Below are positions 16,348 to 24,775 of a DNA stretch of 64,000 nt, in pieces. Source of the DNA: Amycolatopsis pretoriensis (GTDB lineage: Bacteria > Actinomycetota > Actinomycetes > Mycobacteriales > Pseudonocardiaceae); the NCBI RefSeq assembly GCF_900107925.1, contig NZ_FNUJ01000001.1:434001-498000 (forward strand), written 5' to 3'. Within the stretch, counting starts at the first letter, position 1, and every line of letters begins with the position of its first letter. The notes under the pieces are model-generated. The model searched no databases. It was not told the origin of the DNA and saw only the letters and a program-made list of their open reading frames with translations. The position numbers were made by a program, and so were the translations under genes.

Positions 16348-16375
16348 ACCGTGCCGCCGGCGCAGACTGTTCGTT

Positions 16376-17209
16376 GTGGACACTCGGCAGCTCGCTCGGT
16401 TCCTCCGCGTCCGGCGTGCGGCGCTCAGCCCCGCCGACGTCGGCTTGACCGTGGCCGGGCGGCGGCGCACCCCGGGGCTGCGCCGGGAGGAGGTGGCCGG
16501 GCTCGCCGGGATCTCGACCGACTACTACACCCGCCTCGAGCAGGAGCGGGCCACGGCGACGCCGTCGGAGTCGGTGCTGCGCGCCGTGACCCGCGCGCTG
16601 CGGCTGAGCCTGGACGAACGCGACCACCTCTACCGGCTGTGCGGGCTGAACGTGCCGGACCGCCGGCGAGGTGACCGGCACGTCGCCCCGGCCCTGCTGG
16701 CCGTCCTCGACCGGCTGCACGACGTGCCCGCCCAGGTGATGACCGACCTCGGTGACACGCTGGCCCAGAACCACCTCGCCCGCGCCGTTTTCGGTGACCT
16801 CACCGGCCGCAGCGGCCCCGGAGCGAGTGTCATCTACCGCTGGTTCACCGACCCGGGCGCGCGCGGCGGGTTCCCGGTCTCGGACCACGCGGGCGAGTCG
16901 CGGGCTCTGGTCGCCGACCTGCGGGCCGCCGTCGCCCGCCGTGACGACGACCCCGCCCGCACCCTGGTCGACCAGCTGCGCGACAGCAGCGCCGAGTTCG
17001 CCGGGTTGTGGGAGCTGCACGACGTCGCCGTGATGCGGCGCCGCCGCAAACGGATCCTGCACCCCGAGGCCGGCCTGCTCGAACTGGACTGCCAGTCGCT
17101 GGTCGACGAGGACCGCACCCAGGTTCTCGCGCTGTTCTCCCCGGTCGCCGGCACCGCGACCGCCGAGCGGCTCACCCTGCTCGGCCTCACCAGCAGACCT
17201 CGCCCGTGA
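16376..17209 (+). CDS. XRE regulator with MmyB-like ligand domain
   Basis: 277 residues, GTG start. HTH signature RRTPGLRREEVAGLAGISTDYYTRLEQ at about 28-55, then an MmyB-like domain (QNHLARAVFGDL, VADLRAAVARR, LWELHDVAVMRRRRKRILHPEAG). It is a paralogue of the regulator at 11868 and probably controls the divergent SDR. The ligand is unknown. Confidence 0.88.
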   Translation: MDTRQLARFLRVRRAALSPADVGLTVAGRRRTPGLRREEVAGLAGISTDYYTRLEQERATATPSESVLRAVTRALRLSLDERDHLYRLCGLNVPDRRRGDRHVAPALLAVLDRLHDVPAQVMTDLGDTLAQNHLARAVFGDLTGRSGPGASVIYRWFTDPGARGGFPVSDHAGESRALVADLRAAVARRDDDPARTLVDQLRDSSAEFAGLWELHDVAVMRRRRKRILHPEAGLLELDCQSLVDEDRTQVLALFSPVAGTATAERLTLLGLTSRPRP

Positions 17210-17238
17210 CGTCGGGCCTGGCCGGCCGAGCTCCCCGC

Positions 17239-18368
17239 TCAGCCTGCCGGCCGGAGCTCGGCCGTGACCTCCCTCGCCGTGCGCAGGCCCGATTCGATCG
17301 CGCCGTCGAAGAAGCCCGCCCACAGGTTGGCGAGGTCGCTGCCCGCCAGGCGCACTGTCCCTTCCGGACGCTGCAGCTCCGCCTGGGACGCCGAGTAGGC
17401 GCCCGGGCGCTGGATCAGCCAGGTCTCCTTCGCGAACGGGTCGTTGTTCCAGTCGTGCGAGGCGACCTCGAGGACCTCCAGGTCGTCGCGCCAGACCTTC
17501 AGCGCGCGCTGGACCTCGTCGACGCTGGTCGCGTCGAGGCGGGTCGCGTCCGCGCCGAACGAGACGAGCACCGCGTCTTCCTCGCCGACGAACTCGGTGC
17601 GTACCACCGAAAGCGGGTGGTCCTTGGTGGAGTAGGCGAAGAACGGCTTGATCGGGCCCTTCACGCGGATCCAGAGCTTGAGCCCCTGCGACGCCGTGCC
17701 CGCGCGGCTCGCGTCGAGCTTGCCCGCCGAAAGCGGCGGCTGGACGTCCAGCTCGTGCAGGATGTTCAGCGGCAGGGTGAGGACGGCGCGGCGGGCGCGC
17801 ACCCGGTCGCCGTCGGCGGTGTGGACCGTGACGCCGGTGTCGTCGTGCTCGACGCGCGTCACGACCGTGTTCAGCCGGATGTCGCCCTTCAGGTCCGCGG
17901 CGATCGCCTGGGCCAGACCGGCGTTGCCGTCTTCGAGGCGGTAGATCGAACTGGCTTCGTGCATCACCTCCCAGGAAGCGGACGTCGCGGCGGTCCAGCG
18001 GATCGCGGCCGCGTAGCCGACCTGGTCGAGCGGGCCGTTGCAGTGGCCCACCCACGCGGCTTCGTTGGCGCTGCGCTCGGCGGGGGACAGGTCCAGGGCG
18101 TCCAACGCCTGCTGCAGTGTGAGCCGGTCGGCTTCGGCGAAGGCGGCCTGGTCGGCGATCCGGTCCGGGCGGGGCATTAGCTTCCCGGCCTGCCCGACCA
18201 GCGCGCGCATGCCGGGGTCGATGACCTCCATGAAGCCGGGCAGGTCACCGTGGACGACCTCGCCGTCGGCGATCCAGAACGTCTCCTCCGACCTGGGACC
18301 GCGGCCGACGCGCAGGCCGTAGCGGGTCACCTCGGACCAGACGTGCGGCTGGACCCAGTGCGAGGCAC
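17239..18368 (-). pseudogene. Flavin amine oxidase, 5'-truncated
   Basis: The C-terminal ~375 residues of a flavin monoamine oxidase are readable (HWVQPHVWSEVTRYGL onward; substrate-domain and the C-terminal FAD element LAGSDLANLWAGFFDGAIESG). The N-terminal ~65 residues with the GxGxxG dinucleotide motif are missing. Upstream, the frame runs into unrelated sequence at about 18368. Without the Rossmann motif it should not bind FAD normally. A GTG at 18328 could start a 363-residue product, but I judge it non-functional. It is one of several remnants joined end to end to 19540. Confidence 0.75.
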
Positions 18369-18474
18369 CGCGGGTCGTTCGCCGCGACGCGCACGACCCC
18401 GACCGTGGGGCGTGGGCCGAGGGTGCCGCCCGCGTCGATCGCCATGAGGCCGTCGCGGATGCCGTGGTAGCCCA
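18369..18474 (-). pseudogene. Unidentified ~35-codon fragment
   Basis: Between the amine-oxidase and transporter remnants the minus strand reads GYHGIRDGLMAIDAGGTLG and PTVGVVRVAAND in a frame that fits neither neighbour. It looks like a piece of a real protein, but I do not recognise which. It is inserted in the junction. Confidence 0.35.
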
Positions 18475-18987
18475 TCAGCCCGTGCTGGCCACGAAACTCG
18501 GGGACTCTTCGATCCGGCTGCGCAGCAGCAGCGCGACGGCGCCGAGGACGAGCGCCAGCAGGAACGCGATCCGCCAGCCGCCGGCGACCATCGCGGACTG
18601 ACCCCCGACGAGGGCCGTCGTCCCCGCGACGACCCCGGCGCCCGCGGCGAACCCGAGCTGCGAGCCGCTGTTGAGGATCCAGGTGTGAAACCCGCGGCTC
18701 TTGTCCGGCGAGAACTCGGCGACGTAGGTCAGCGCGCCGGAGTACTCGCCACCGGTGGAGAAGCCCTGGCACATGCGCAGCAGGTAGAGCAGGACCAGCG
18801 CCCACGGGCCGATCGCCGCCGCGCTCGGCAGCGCGCCGATCAGCGTGGTCGCGACCGCCATCAGCGCGATGGTGAAGAGCATGACCTTGCGCCGGCCGAT
18901 CTTGTCGCCCAGCGGGCCGAGGATCATCCCGCCGATCGGCCGGACCAGGAAGGACACGGCGAACCCGAACAGCGTCGCGGCGGCAGT
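18475..18987 (-). pseudogene. MHS-type MFS transporter, internal fragment
   Basis: About 170 codons matching the metabolite:H+ symporter family: [51 protein letters not shown], and ending at RIEESPSF. A full transporter has about 430-450 residues, so the first two helices and the whole C-terminal half are absent. The frame breaks into RibBA sequence at about 18987 and into an unknown fragment at 18474. Confidence 0.8.
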
Positions 18988-19540
18988 TCGCCGCGTGCCA
19001 CGGCATCCCGATGATCTCCATCGCCGAGCTCGTCGCCTGGCTGGACGCCGGGGTGGAGAAGACCGGCGAGGCCTCGATCCCCACCGACCTCGGCACGTTC
19101 CGCACGCTCACCTACCGGCAGGGCGACGTCGAGCACGTGGTGCTGGCGATGGGCTCGGTTTCCGGCGCCGCCGACGTCCTGGTCCGCCTGCACAGCGAGT
19201 GCCTCACCGGCGACCTGCTCGGCTCATTGCGCTGCGACTGCGGCGCCCAGCTGCGCACGGCGATGGAGACGATCGCCGCCGAAGGCCGCGGCGTCGTCGT
19301 GTACATGCGCGGTCACGAAGGCCGCGGGATCGGGCTGGGGCAGAAGCTGCGGGCGTACGAGCTCCAGCAGCGCGAGGGGCTGGACACCCTGGAGGCCAAC
19401 CTCGCGCTCGGCCTCTCGCCGCGGGTGGCGTGACCGTCACCGGCCGCACGGCGTTGGAAACGGAGCCCAACGAGCACAACCGGTCATACCTCAGCACGAA
19501 ACGGCACCGCATGGGCCACCGCCTCGAACGCATCGCGTGA
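18987..19540 (+). pseudogene. ribA: RibBA (GTP cyclohydrolase II) remnant with internal deletion
   Basis: Starts inside the end of the DHBP-synthase domain ([19 protein letters not shown]), continues into GTP cyclohydrolase II with its zinc cysteines ([17 protein letters not shown]) and [14 protein letters not shown]. It breaks after ANLALGLSP and resumes in another frame at VTVTGR, ending with ETEPNEHNRSYLSTKRHRMGH. The missing ~40 codons hold the GAQIL and NNPAK part of the active site. The N-terminal RibB domain is also gone. This cannot encode a working riboflavin enzyme; an intact copy presumably exists elsewhere. Confidence 0.85.
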
Positions 19541-19590
19541 CGACGCCGTCCGACGGCCAAGCCGTCCTGCCGCGGCAAAGGCTGCGACGC

Positions 19591-20511
19591 TCAAGACTCG
19601 TCGACCATGACGATCGGTTTCCCGCCACCTTGCCGTCCGCCGGCGAAGGCCTTCGGTGCCTCGGCCAGCGAATGGCGTGACCCGATCAGCACACGCAGGC
19701 TGCCTTCGCGCACCAGCGCTGCGAGCTGGGTCAGCTGGGCCCGGTCCGGTTCCACGACGAAGAAGACCGACCGCCCGTAACGCGGCTCGAACTCCGGCGG
19801 GGCGGCGATGGTGACCAGCGTGCCACCCGCCCGTACCAGGCCGGCGGACTTCACGCCGATCTCCTCGCCGAACACGTCGAGCACCACGTCGACTTCGCCG
19901 ACGTCTTCCAGCCGGTCGTTCTCCAGGTCGACGAACTCGTCGGCACCCAGGTCGAGGGCGACCTCGCGGTTGTGGGTGCGGCCCGTGCCGATCACCGTCG
20001 CGCCCGCCCGCTTCGCCAGCTGCACCGCGATCGAGCCGACTCCGCCGGCGGCGCCGTGGATCAGCGCGGTCTGCCCCGCCTGGAGCCGGCCGTGGTCGAA
20101 CAAGGCCTGCCACGCGGTCAGCCCGGAGACCGGCAACGCGGCGCCGACGGCGTGCTCGACGCCGGACGGCAGCGGTGCGAGGTTGCGGGCTTCGACGGCG
20201 GTGAACTCGGCGAGCGACCCGTCGCGGGTCCAGTCGGCGAGGCCGAACACGCGCTGCCCGACGGTGAGGCCGGTGGTGCCGTAGCCGAGCTCGGTGACGA
20301 CGCCCGACAGCTCGTGACCGGGGACGCTGGGCGTCCGGTCACGGCCGGCCCGGTCGGTCCAGGTGCCTGGCCACTCCAGCTCACCGGAGGTGAAGCCGGC
20401 CGCGTGCACCCGCACGATGACGTCCTTCGTCGCGGCGCGCGGGGCCGGGCAGTCGGTCAGGGTCAGCCCTTCGGCTCCGGCGGCGGGGTCCTTGACGATG
20501 ATGGCTTTCAT
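19591..20511 (-). CDS. NADP-dependent quinone oxidoreductase-like protein (MDR family)
   Basis: 306 residues from the ATG 20511. Zinc-free MDR: PGHELSGVVTELG, then VGQRVFGLADW, cofactor motif HGAAGGVGSIAVQLAK, and no structural-zinc cysteines. This is the quinone oxidoreductase/crotonyl-CoA reductase-like branch, reducing electrophilic carbonyls or quinones with NADPH. It lies 126 bp downstream of a MocR-type regulator on the same strand. A 100-bp remnant of a close paralogue survives at 26.9 kb. Confidence 0.88.
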   Translation of the reverse strand: MKAIIVKDPAAGAEGLTLTDCPAPRAATKDVIVRVHAAGFTSGELEWPGTWTDRAGRDRTPSVPGHELSGVVTELGYGTTGLTVGQRVFGLADWTRDGSLAEFTAVEARNLAPLPSGVEHAVGAALPVSGLTAWQALFDHGRLQAGQTALIHGAAGGVGSIAVQLAKRAGATVIGTGRTHNREVALDLGADEFVDLENDRLEDVGEVDVVLDVFGEEIGVKSAGLVRAGGTLVTIAAPPEFEPRYGRSVFFVVEPDRAQLTQLAALVREGSLRVLIGSRHSLAEAPKAFAGGRQGGGKPIVMVDES

Positions 20512-20637
20512 GCTGAGTCCTCGTGGTTTGCGGGCAACTTGGTGGCCGCGGGTGTTCGCCGGCCTGTCCGCGAGGCTAGTTCCGGTCCGGCCCGGCACCT
20601 GGGTCCACTTGGGACGCGCGAGCGGGGACCACTCGGC

Positions 20638-22047
20638 TCACCTGAGCGCGCGGACCAGCGCGTCGAGAACCCCCGACCACCCGCTCGGCGAGGGTGCGGC
20701 GAAACCGATGACCACGCCGTCCCGGTCCGAGGCCGCGCCGGGGTGCCGGAAGAATTCCAGGGGCTCGACGGTCAGCTGCTCGGCGGCGATCCGCCGCACG
20801 AGTTCGTGGCCCGTGCGCCCGGCCTGTTCGAGCAGGACGTGCAGTCCCGCGGCCGTCCCCGCCATGCGCACGTCCGGTGCGTGCCGGGCGAGCGTCTCGG
20901 CCAGGTGCCGGCGCCTGCGGCGGTACTGCGCGCGCATCGCCCGGATGTGCCGGTCGTAGGCACCCGACTCGACGAACTCGGTCATCGCCAGCTGGTTCAC
21001 GAACCCGGCGGTTTCCTCCGTCTCCCCCTTCTGGGCGACGATCGACTCGATGAGGTGGTCCGGCACCACGAGCCAGCCGAGGCGCAGGCCCGGCGCCAGC
21101 GATTTGCTCGCCGTGCCCAGGTACAGCACGTGCTCGCGGTCGAGGCCCTGCAGTGCGCCGACGGGGGAGCGGTCGTAGCGGAACTCGCCGTCGTAGTCGT
21201 CTTCGATGACCAGCGCGCCGCGCCGGCGGGCCCACTCGACGATCGCCGCGCGCCGGTCGTAGCGCAGCGCGACACCGAGCGGGAACTGGTGAGACGGGGT
21301 GAGGAGGACGGCGCCGATCGCCGGTGATCCGTCCAGCGCGGACGGGTCGACGCCGTCGGCGTCGACGGCGAGGGGAACGGTTTCCAGCCCCGCGTCGGCC
21401 AGCGTACGACGCTGGGCCGGCAGGCCGAATTCCTCGACCGCCACCCGCGTGACCCCGGCCGCCGCGAGCGCGGCCGCGACGAGCCGCACGCCCTCCGCGG
21501 CGCCGCTGCACACTACGACGTTGCCGGCGTGCGCGCGCAGCCCGCGGGCCCGCGTGAGGTACCGGGCGAGAGTGTCGCGGAGTTCGCCCCGGCCGTGGGG
21601 ATCCGTGTAGCCGAACGCTTCGAACGGCGCCGTGCTGACCGTCTTCTTCACCGCGCGAATCCACTCGTCGCGGGGGAACGACGACAAGTCCGGATGCCCG
21701 GCCCGCAGATCGTGGCCCGGCCGGGAGCGGGTGACGGCCGGCCGCGGTCGTTCGGCGACGAAGTCGGCCACCTGTTCCGAAACCTTGGTGCCGGAGCCCT
21801 GAAGCCCGGTGAGCCAGCCCTCGTTGATGAGCTCGGAGTAGACCCGGACCACGGTGTTGCGGGCCACCTGCAGGTCGGCGGCCAGGGCGCGGCTCGACGG
21901 CAGCCGGGTCCCGGGCGCGAGCCGGCCGGCACGGATCGCGTCGCGGACCGCGTCGGTGAGGCTGGCCCGCACGTTCCCGTCGAGCCGCCCCAGGTGCAGG
22001 TCGAGGCCCGTCGTCCGGGGGCGGCGCTCAGCCGCTCGATCGCTCAC
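20638..22047 (-). CDS. MocR/PdxR-type regulator (GntR HTH fused to aminotransferase fold)
   Basis: 469 residues. N-terminal GntR winged helix (about 25-90: LTDAVRDAIRAGRLAPGTRLPSSR, ARNTVVRVYSELINEGW), then a fold-type I aminotransferase domain with the PLP lysine in LGTASKSLAPGLR and YDGEFRYDRSP. MocR proteins sense PLP or amino compounds. The downstream same-strand quinone oxidoreductase is the nearest candidate target. Confidence 0.9.
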   Translation of the reverse strand: MSDRAAERRPRTTGLDLHLGRLDGNVRASLTDAVRDAIRAGRLAPGTRLPSSRALAADLQVARNTVVRVYSELINEGWLTGLQGSGTKVSEQVADFVAERPRPAVTRSRPGHDLRAGHPDLSSFPRDEWIRAVKKTVSTAPFEAFGYTDPHGRGELRDTLARYLTRARGLRAHAGNVVVCSGAAEGVRLVAAALAAAGVTRVAVEEFGLPAQRRTLADAGLETVPLAVDADGVDPSALDGSPAIGAVLLTPSHQFPLGVALRYDRRAAIVEWARRRGALVIEDDYDGEFRYDRSPVGALQGLDREHVLYLGTASKSLAPGLRLGWLVVPDHLIESIVAQKGETEETAGFVNQLAMTEFVESGAYDRHIRAMRAQYRRRRRHLAETLARHAPDVRMAGTAAGLHVLLEQAGRTGHELVRRIAAEQLTVEPLEFFRHPGAASDRDGVVIGFAAPSPSGWSGVLDALVRALR

Positions 22048-22099
22048 GGGTCAACGATAATGGCTGCTCACGATGCCGCTGGGCCAACCTCGGATCGAG

Positions 22100-22320
22100 C
22101 CACGGACCCGTCGTCGCAGCCGGACTGTGGGTGGCGGTCGACGCGTCCGACGTCGCCGCGCAGCGATTCCGCCCCGCCGTCGTGGCCGACTACACCTCCG
22201 GCGCCGAACTGGGAGTCCGGGGCACCCCTTGTTCATCGACGGTCGCGGCTACCAGGGCCGGATCCGCTTTCCCGCCCTCCGCTCGGCGGTGCGGCCGCGC
22301 TCCCCGTCCGGCCGTAATGG
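22100..22320 (+). pseudogene. DsbA/thioredoxin-fold remnant, frameshifted
   Basis: In one frame: RFRPAVVADYTSGAELGVRGTP. After a one-base shift: LFIDGRGYQGRIRFPALRSAV. Joined, these give the C-terminal end of a DsbA-family protein (GVxGTPTxFIDGRxYxG). The CxxC half is missing and the frame is broken, so it is a remnant. It lies in the 410-bp gap upstream of the operon at 22460. Confidence 0.55.
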
Positions 22321-22382
22321 ACCTTTCAGTCTGATCTTTCTGGTCCTCCACCCGACTGTGAGCCAGGTTTCGATACAAGCAC

Positions 22383-22398
22383 TGGACTAAATGGTCCT
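22383..22398 (+). promoter_or_regulatory. Shared operator, site 1
   Basis: TGGACTAAATGGTCCT, upstream of the operon that begins at 22460. One of six copies of TGGACT-N4-(A/G)GTCC between 22 and 42 kb. The sequence following it (CTCTTTCCGGCATGATGAG) is also nearly identical to that following site 2 on the minus strand, so the two promoters are related by duplication. Confidence 0.7.
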
Positions 22399-22459
22399 CT
22401 TTCCGGCATGATGAGTCCCGGAGAACGAAGCCGAGCGATCGCGGGAAAGGGCCACCACG

Positions 22460-22894
22460 GTGACTGAGCAGCTGGGTTTCGCGACGAGGCCGGCGGCCGA
22501 CAGGGCCCTGAAGCTGTCCTCGGCCGTCGTGACCACCGACGGCGGTGACCACCTGGTGCCGTGGGAACTCTCGGTCAGCGCACAGGTGTTGGGCGAGACC
22601 GAGATCATGCTCGCCACGACCCACCGGCCGGGCGGGAGCACGGCCGACGGCCACCACGAACTCCACGTCAACGCGATCCTGCTGAGCATGATCCCGGACG
22701 TGATCCACCTCGCCGGCCGCGGCGCGCCCCGGACCGGGTCCTGCACCCTGACGTTGACCTTCTCCGAAGGGGACGCCTCCAGGAGCGCATGGACCACGAC
22801 GTTCGAGGTACCGGGTTCGCCGCTCGGAGATTCGACCTGGCACCTCACCGTGCCCTTCGGCCCCAGCGCCGGAAGAAGACCTCAGGAGAAGTGA
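22460..22894 (+). CDS. Hypothetical protein, first gene of stress-like operon
   Basis: 144 residues, GTG start with AAAGGG upstream. Beta-rich, soluble, with LHVNAILLSMIPDVIHLAGRG in the middle and TLTLTFSEGD later. No recognised family, signal peptide or metal motif. It begins a tightly spaced plus-strand run (two GNATs, aldo-keto reductase, MFS, sigma factor) under operator site 1. Confidence 0.6.
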   Translation: MTEQLGFATRPAADRALKLSSAVVTTDGGDHLVPWELSVSAQVLGETEIMLATTHRPGGSTADGHHELHVNAILLSMIPDVIHLAGRGAPRTGSCTLTLTFSEGDASRSAWTTTFEVPGSPLGDSTWHLTVPFGPSAGRRPQEK

Positions 22895-22895
22895 A

Positions 22896-23252
22896 ATGAC
22901 CGCCGAGATGGACGTCCGACGCAACGGCGACACCGGATCGTACGAAGCCGTGGTCGACGGACAGGTCGTCGGCATGATCGTCTACCACGTCCCGCGCGGC
23001 GCGCAGCGGGTGACGTTGAGCCACACGATCGTCGAACCGGGTTACCGGGGCCGAGGCATCGCCACCCGGCTCGTGAAGCACGCACTGGACGATCTGCGCG
23101 CCCGAGACCGGAAGCTCACCAACTACTGCACCTTCGTCGCGGACTACATCGCCGATCACCCCGAATACAAGGACCTGGTCGACGGCCGGTTCCCCGGGCG
23201 GGCGACGGTGCCCGAGCGCGCGCCGCGCGATCACGTGGGAGTGCGGAGGTGA
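22896..23252 (+). CDS. Short GNAT acetyltransferase (NATD1/YidJ-like)
   Basis: 118 residues, ATG one base after the preceding stop. It carries YRGRGIATRLVKHALDDLR (acetyl-CoA loop) and the short family pattern GMIVYHVPRGAQRVTLSHTIV plus YIADHPEYKDLV near the end, typical of the compact GNATs whose substrates are unknown. Overlaps the next GNAT gene by four bases. Confidence 0.8.
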   Translation: MTAEMDVRRNGDTGSYEAVVDGQVVGMIVYHVPRGAQRVTLSHTIVEPGYRGRGIATRLVKHALDDLRARDRKLTNYCTFVADYIADHPEYKDLVDGRFPGRATVPERAPRDHVGVRR

Positions 23253-23842
23253 CCCGGGCGTCGCATGCGGTCGAAATCGACGGACCGCTGATCCGGACCG
23301 CTCGCCTCCACCTGACCCCGTGGACCACCTCCGACGCCGAAGCGGCGCTGGGCATCTTCGGGGACGGGGAAGTGGCCCGGTGGCTGGCACCGGCCGTCGC
23401 GCGGGTTCCGGACCTGGCCGCCATGCGGCAGCTTCTCGACGGCTGGATTTCGGGCGCCGAGCCGCCGGCCGGCCGGTGGAAGATCGCCGAACGCGCCGGT
23501 GGACGCGTGGTGGGCGCGGTCTCGCTGCTGCCGCTGCCGCCCGACGACATCGACCTCGAGATCGGCATCCAGATCGCCCGGAACCGGTGGGGCAACGGTT
23601 ACGCCGGAGAAGCCGGCGACGCGGTCGCCCACTACGCGTTCGACGCCGGCTTGGACGAGATCTTCGCCGTCTCGCGTCCGGCGAACCGGCGCGCCGCGGC
23701 AGCCGCGCGCCGGATGGGAATGGACTGGGTCGGGCAGACCGGCAAGTACTACGGCACGCGGCTCGACGTGTTCCGCCTGCGCCGGTACGACCTCGACGTC
23801 CCGGGCGGCCTGGCGCCGCCGGAAGAGCCCACCGAAACCTGA
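23249..23842 (+). CDS. RimJ-like GNAT acetyltransferase
   Basis: 197 residues, GTG start overlapping the previous gene. RimJ/RimL-type layout: LIRTARLHLTPW at the N-terminus, IQIARNRWGNGYAGEAGDAV (acetyl-CoA motif), and SRPANRRAAAAARRMGMDW. These acetylate protein N-termini or small amines. It belongs to the operon under operator site 1. Confidence 0.82.
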   Translation: MTRASHAVEIDGPLIRTARLHLTPWTTSDAEAALGIFGDGEVARWLAPAVARVPDLAAMRQLLDGWISGAEPPAGRWKIAERAGGRVVGAVSLLPLPPDDIDLEIGIQIARNRWGNGYAGEAGDAVAHYAFDAGLDEIFAVSRPANRRAAAAARRMGMDWVGQTGKYYGTRLDVFRLRRYDLDVPGGLAPPEEPTET

Positions 23843-23869
23843 CCGACGCACGCCGAAAGAGAAACGACC

Positions 23870-24736
23870 ATGCCTGGGACCCTTCCCGACCGATGCGGTA
23901 CCTACGCGATCGGCGGACACGAAATCACCCGGCTCGGGCTCGGGACCGCCCAGATGAGCGAGTCCGGCGTCTGGAGCCATCCCGAGGACGCCGCCGAAGC
24001 GAAGCGAGTTCTCCGGGAAGCAGTCGATCTCGGGGTGAACCTCATCGACGTCGCCGAGTCGTCCGGGCCCTTCGACTACGAGGAACTGATCGCCCAGTCG
24101 CTGAGCCCGTTTCCGGACGATCTGCTGCTGATGATCAAGGGCGGGCTGATCCGGACGCCCCAAGGGGAGTGGGAGCCGTTGCCGCGGCCTTCGTTCCTCC
24201 GCAAGCAGATCGAGACGCGGCTGTGGTACCTGAAGCTCGACCGCATCCCGCTGTTCCAGCTGCACGGGTTCAGCCCGCACGCGCCGATCGCCGACCAGCT
24301 CGGGCTCCTCACCGATCTGCGGCGGGAAGGGAAGATCGGGCAGATCGGGCTGGCGGAAGTGACCCTGGCCGAACTGCGGGAAGCCCGTGAGTTCGCGGAC
24401 ATCGCGACGATCCAGGTGGAGTACAACCTCGTCAACCGCGCGGCCGACCCGCTCGTGGACTACGCGGAATCGGCGAACATCGGGTGCATCCCGTGGCTCC
24501 CGCTGGCGACGGGTGCACTGGCCGGCGACGACGGCCCGCTGGCGGAGACGGCCCGGCGGCGTGGTGTCTCGCCGGCACAGATCGCCTTGGCCTGGCTCCT
24601 GAACCGCTCGCCGGCGCTGCTCCCCACCCCCGGCACGCTGAGCGTCCGGCACCTGAGGGAGAACGTGGCCGCAGCCGACATCCGGCTCACGGCAGCCGAA
24701 GTCACCGACCTCGATCGGTTGGTGCCTCGACCGTAA
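23870..24736 (+). CDS. Aldo/keto reductase family protein with altered catalytic Tyr
   Basis: 288 residues. The (beta/alpha)8 AKR signature is clear: LGLGTAQM, NLIDVAESSGPFDYEELIAQSL, LLLMIKGGL, LFQLHGF, IGLAEV, VEYNLVNR, PGTLSVRHLREN. The tetrad Asp, Lys and His are present. The position of the catalytic Tyr (normally DTADxYG) reads DVAESSG, so Tyr is replaced by Ser. It may have altered chemistry or act as a binding protein. Third or fourth gene of the operon under site 1. Confidence 0.85.
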   Translation: MPGTLPDRCGTYAIGGHEITRLGLGTAQMSESGVWSHPEDAAEAKRVLREAVDLGVNLIDVAESSGPFDYEELIAQSLSPFPDDLLLMIKGGLIRTPQGEWEPLPRPSFLRKQIETRLWYLKLDRIPLFQLHGFSPHAPIADQLGLLTDLRREGKIGQIGLAEVTLAELREAREFADIATIQVEYNLVNRAADPLVDYAESANIGCIPWLPLATGALAGDDGPLAETARRRGVSPAQIALAWLLNRSPALLPTPGTLSVRHLRENVAAADIRLTAAEVTDLDRLVPRP

Positions 24737-24775
24737 TTCGCGGCGAGGACAGCCAGCACGTGAAGGGTGCTCACC

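Noticed and set aside
15608..18055. An 815-codon minus frame across the SDR and amine-oxidase region
   Set aside because: It mixes out-of-frame pieces of several genes and starts in the middle of one.
17239..18330. Functional 363-residue amine oxidase from GTG 18328
   Set aside because: The FAD Rossmann motif is missing and the upstream frame continues into family sequence, so this is a truncated gene.
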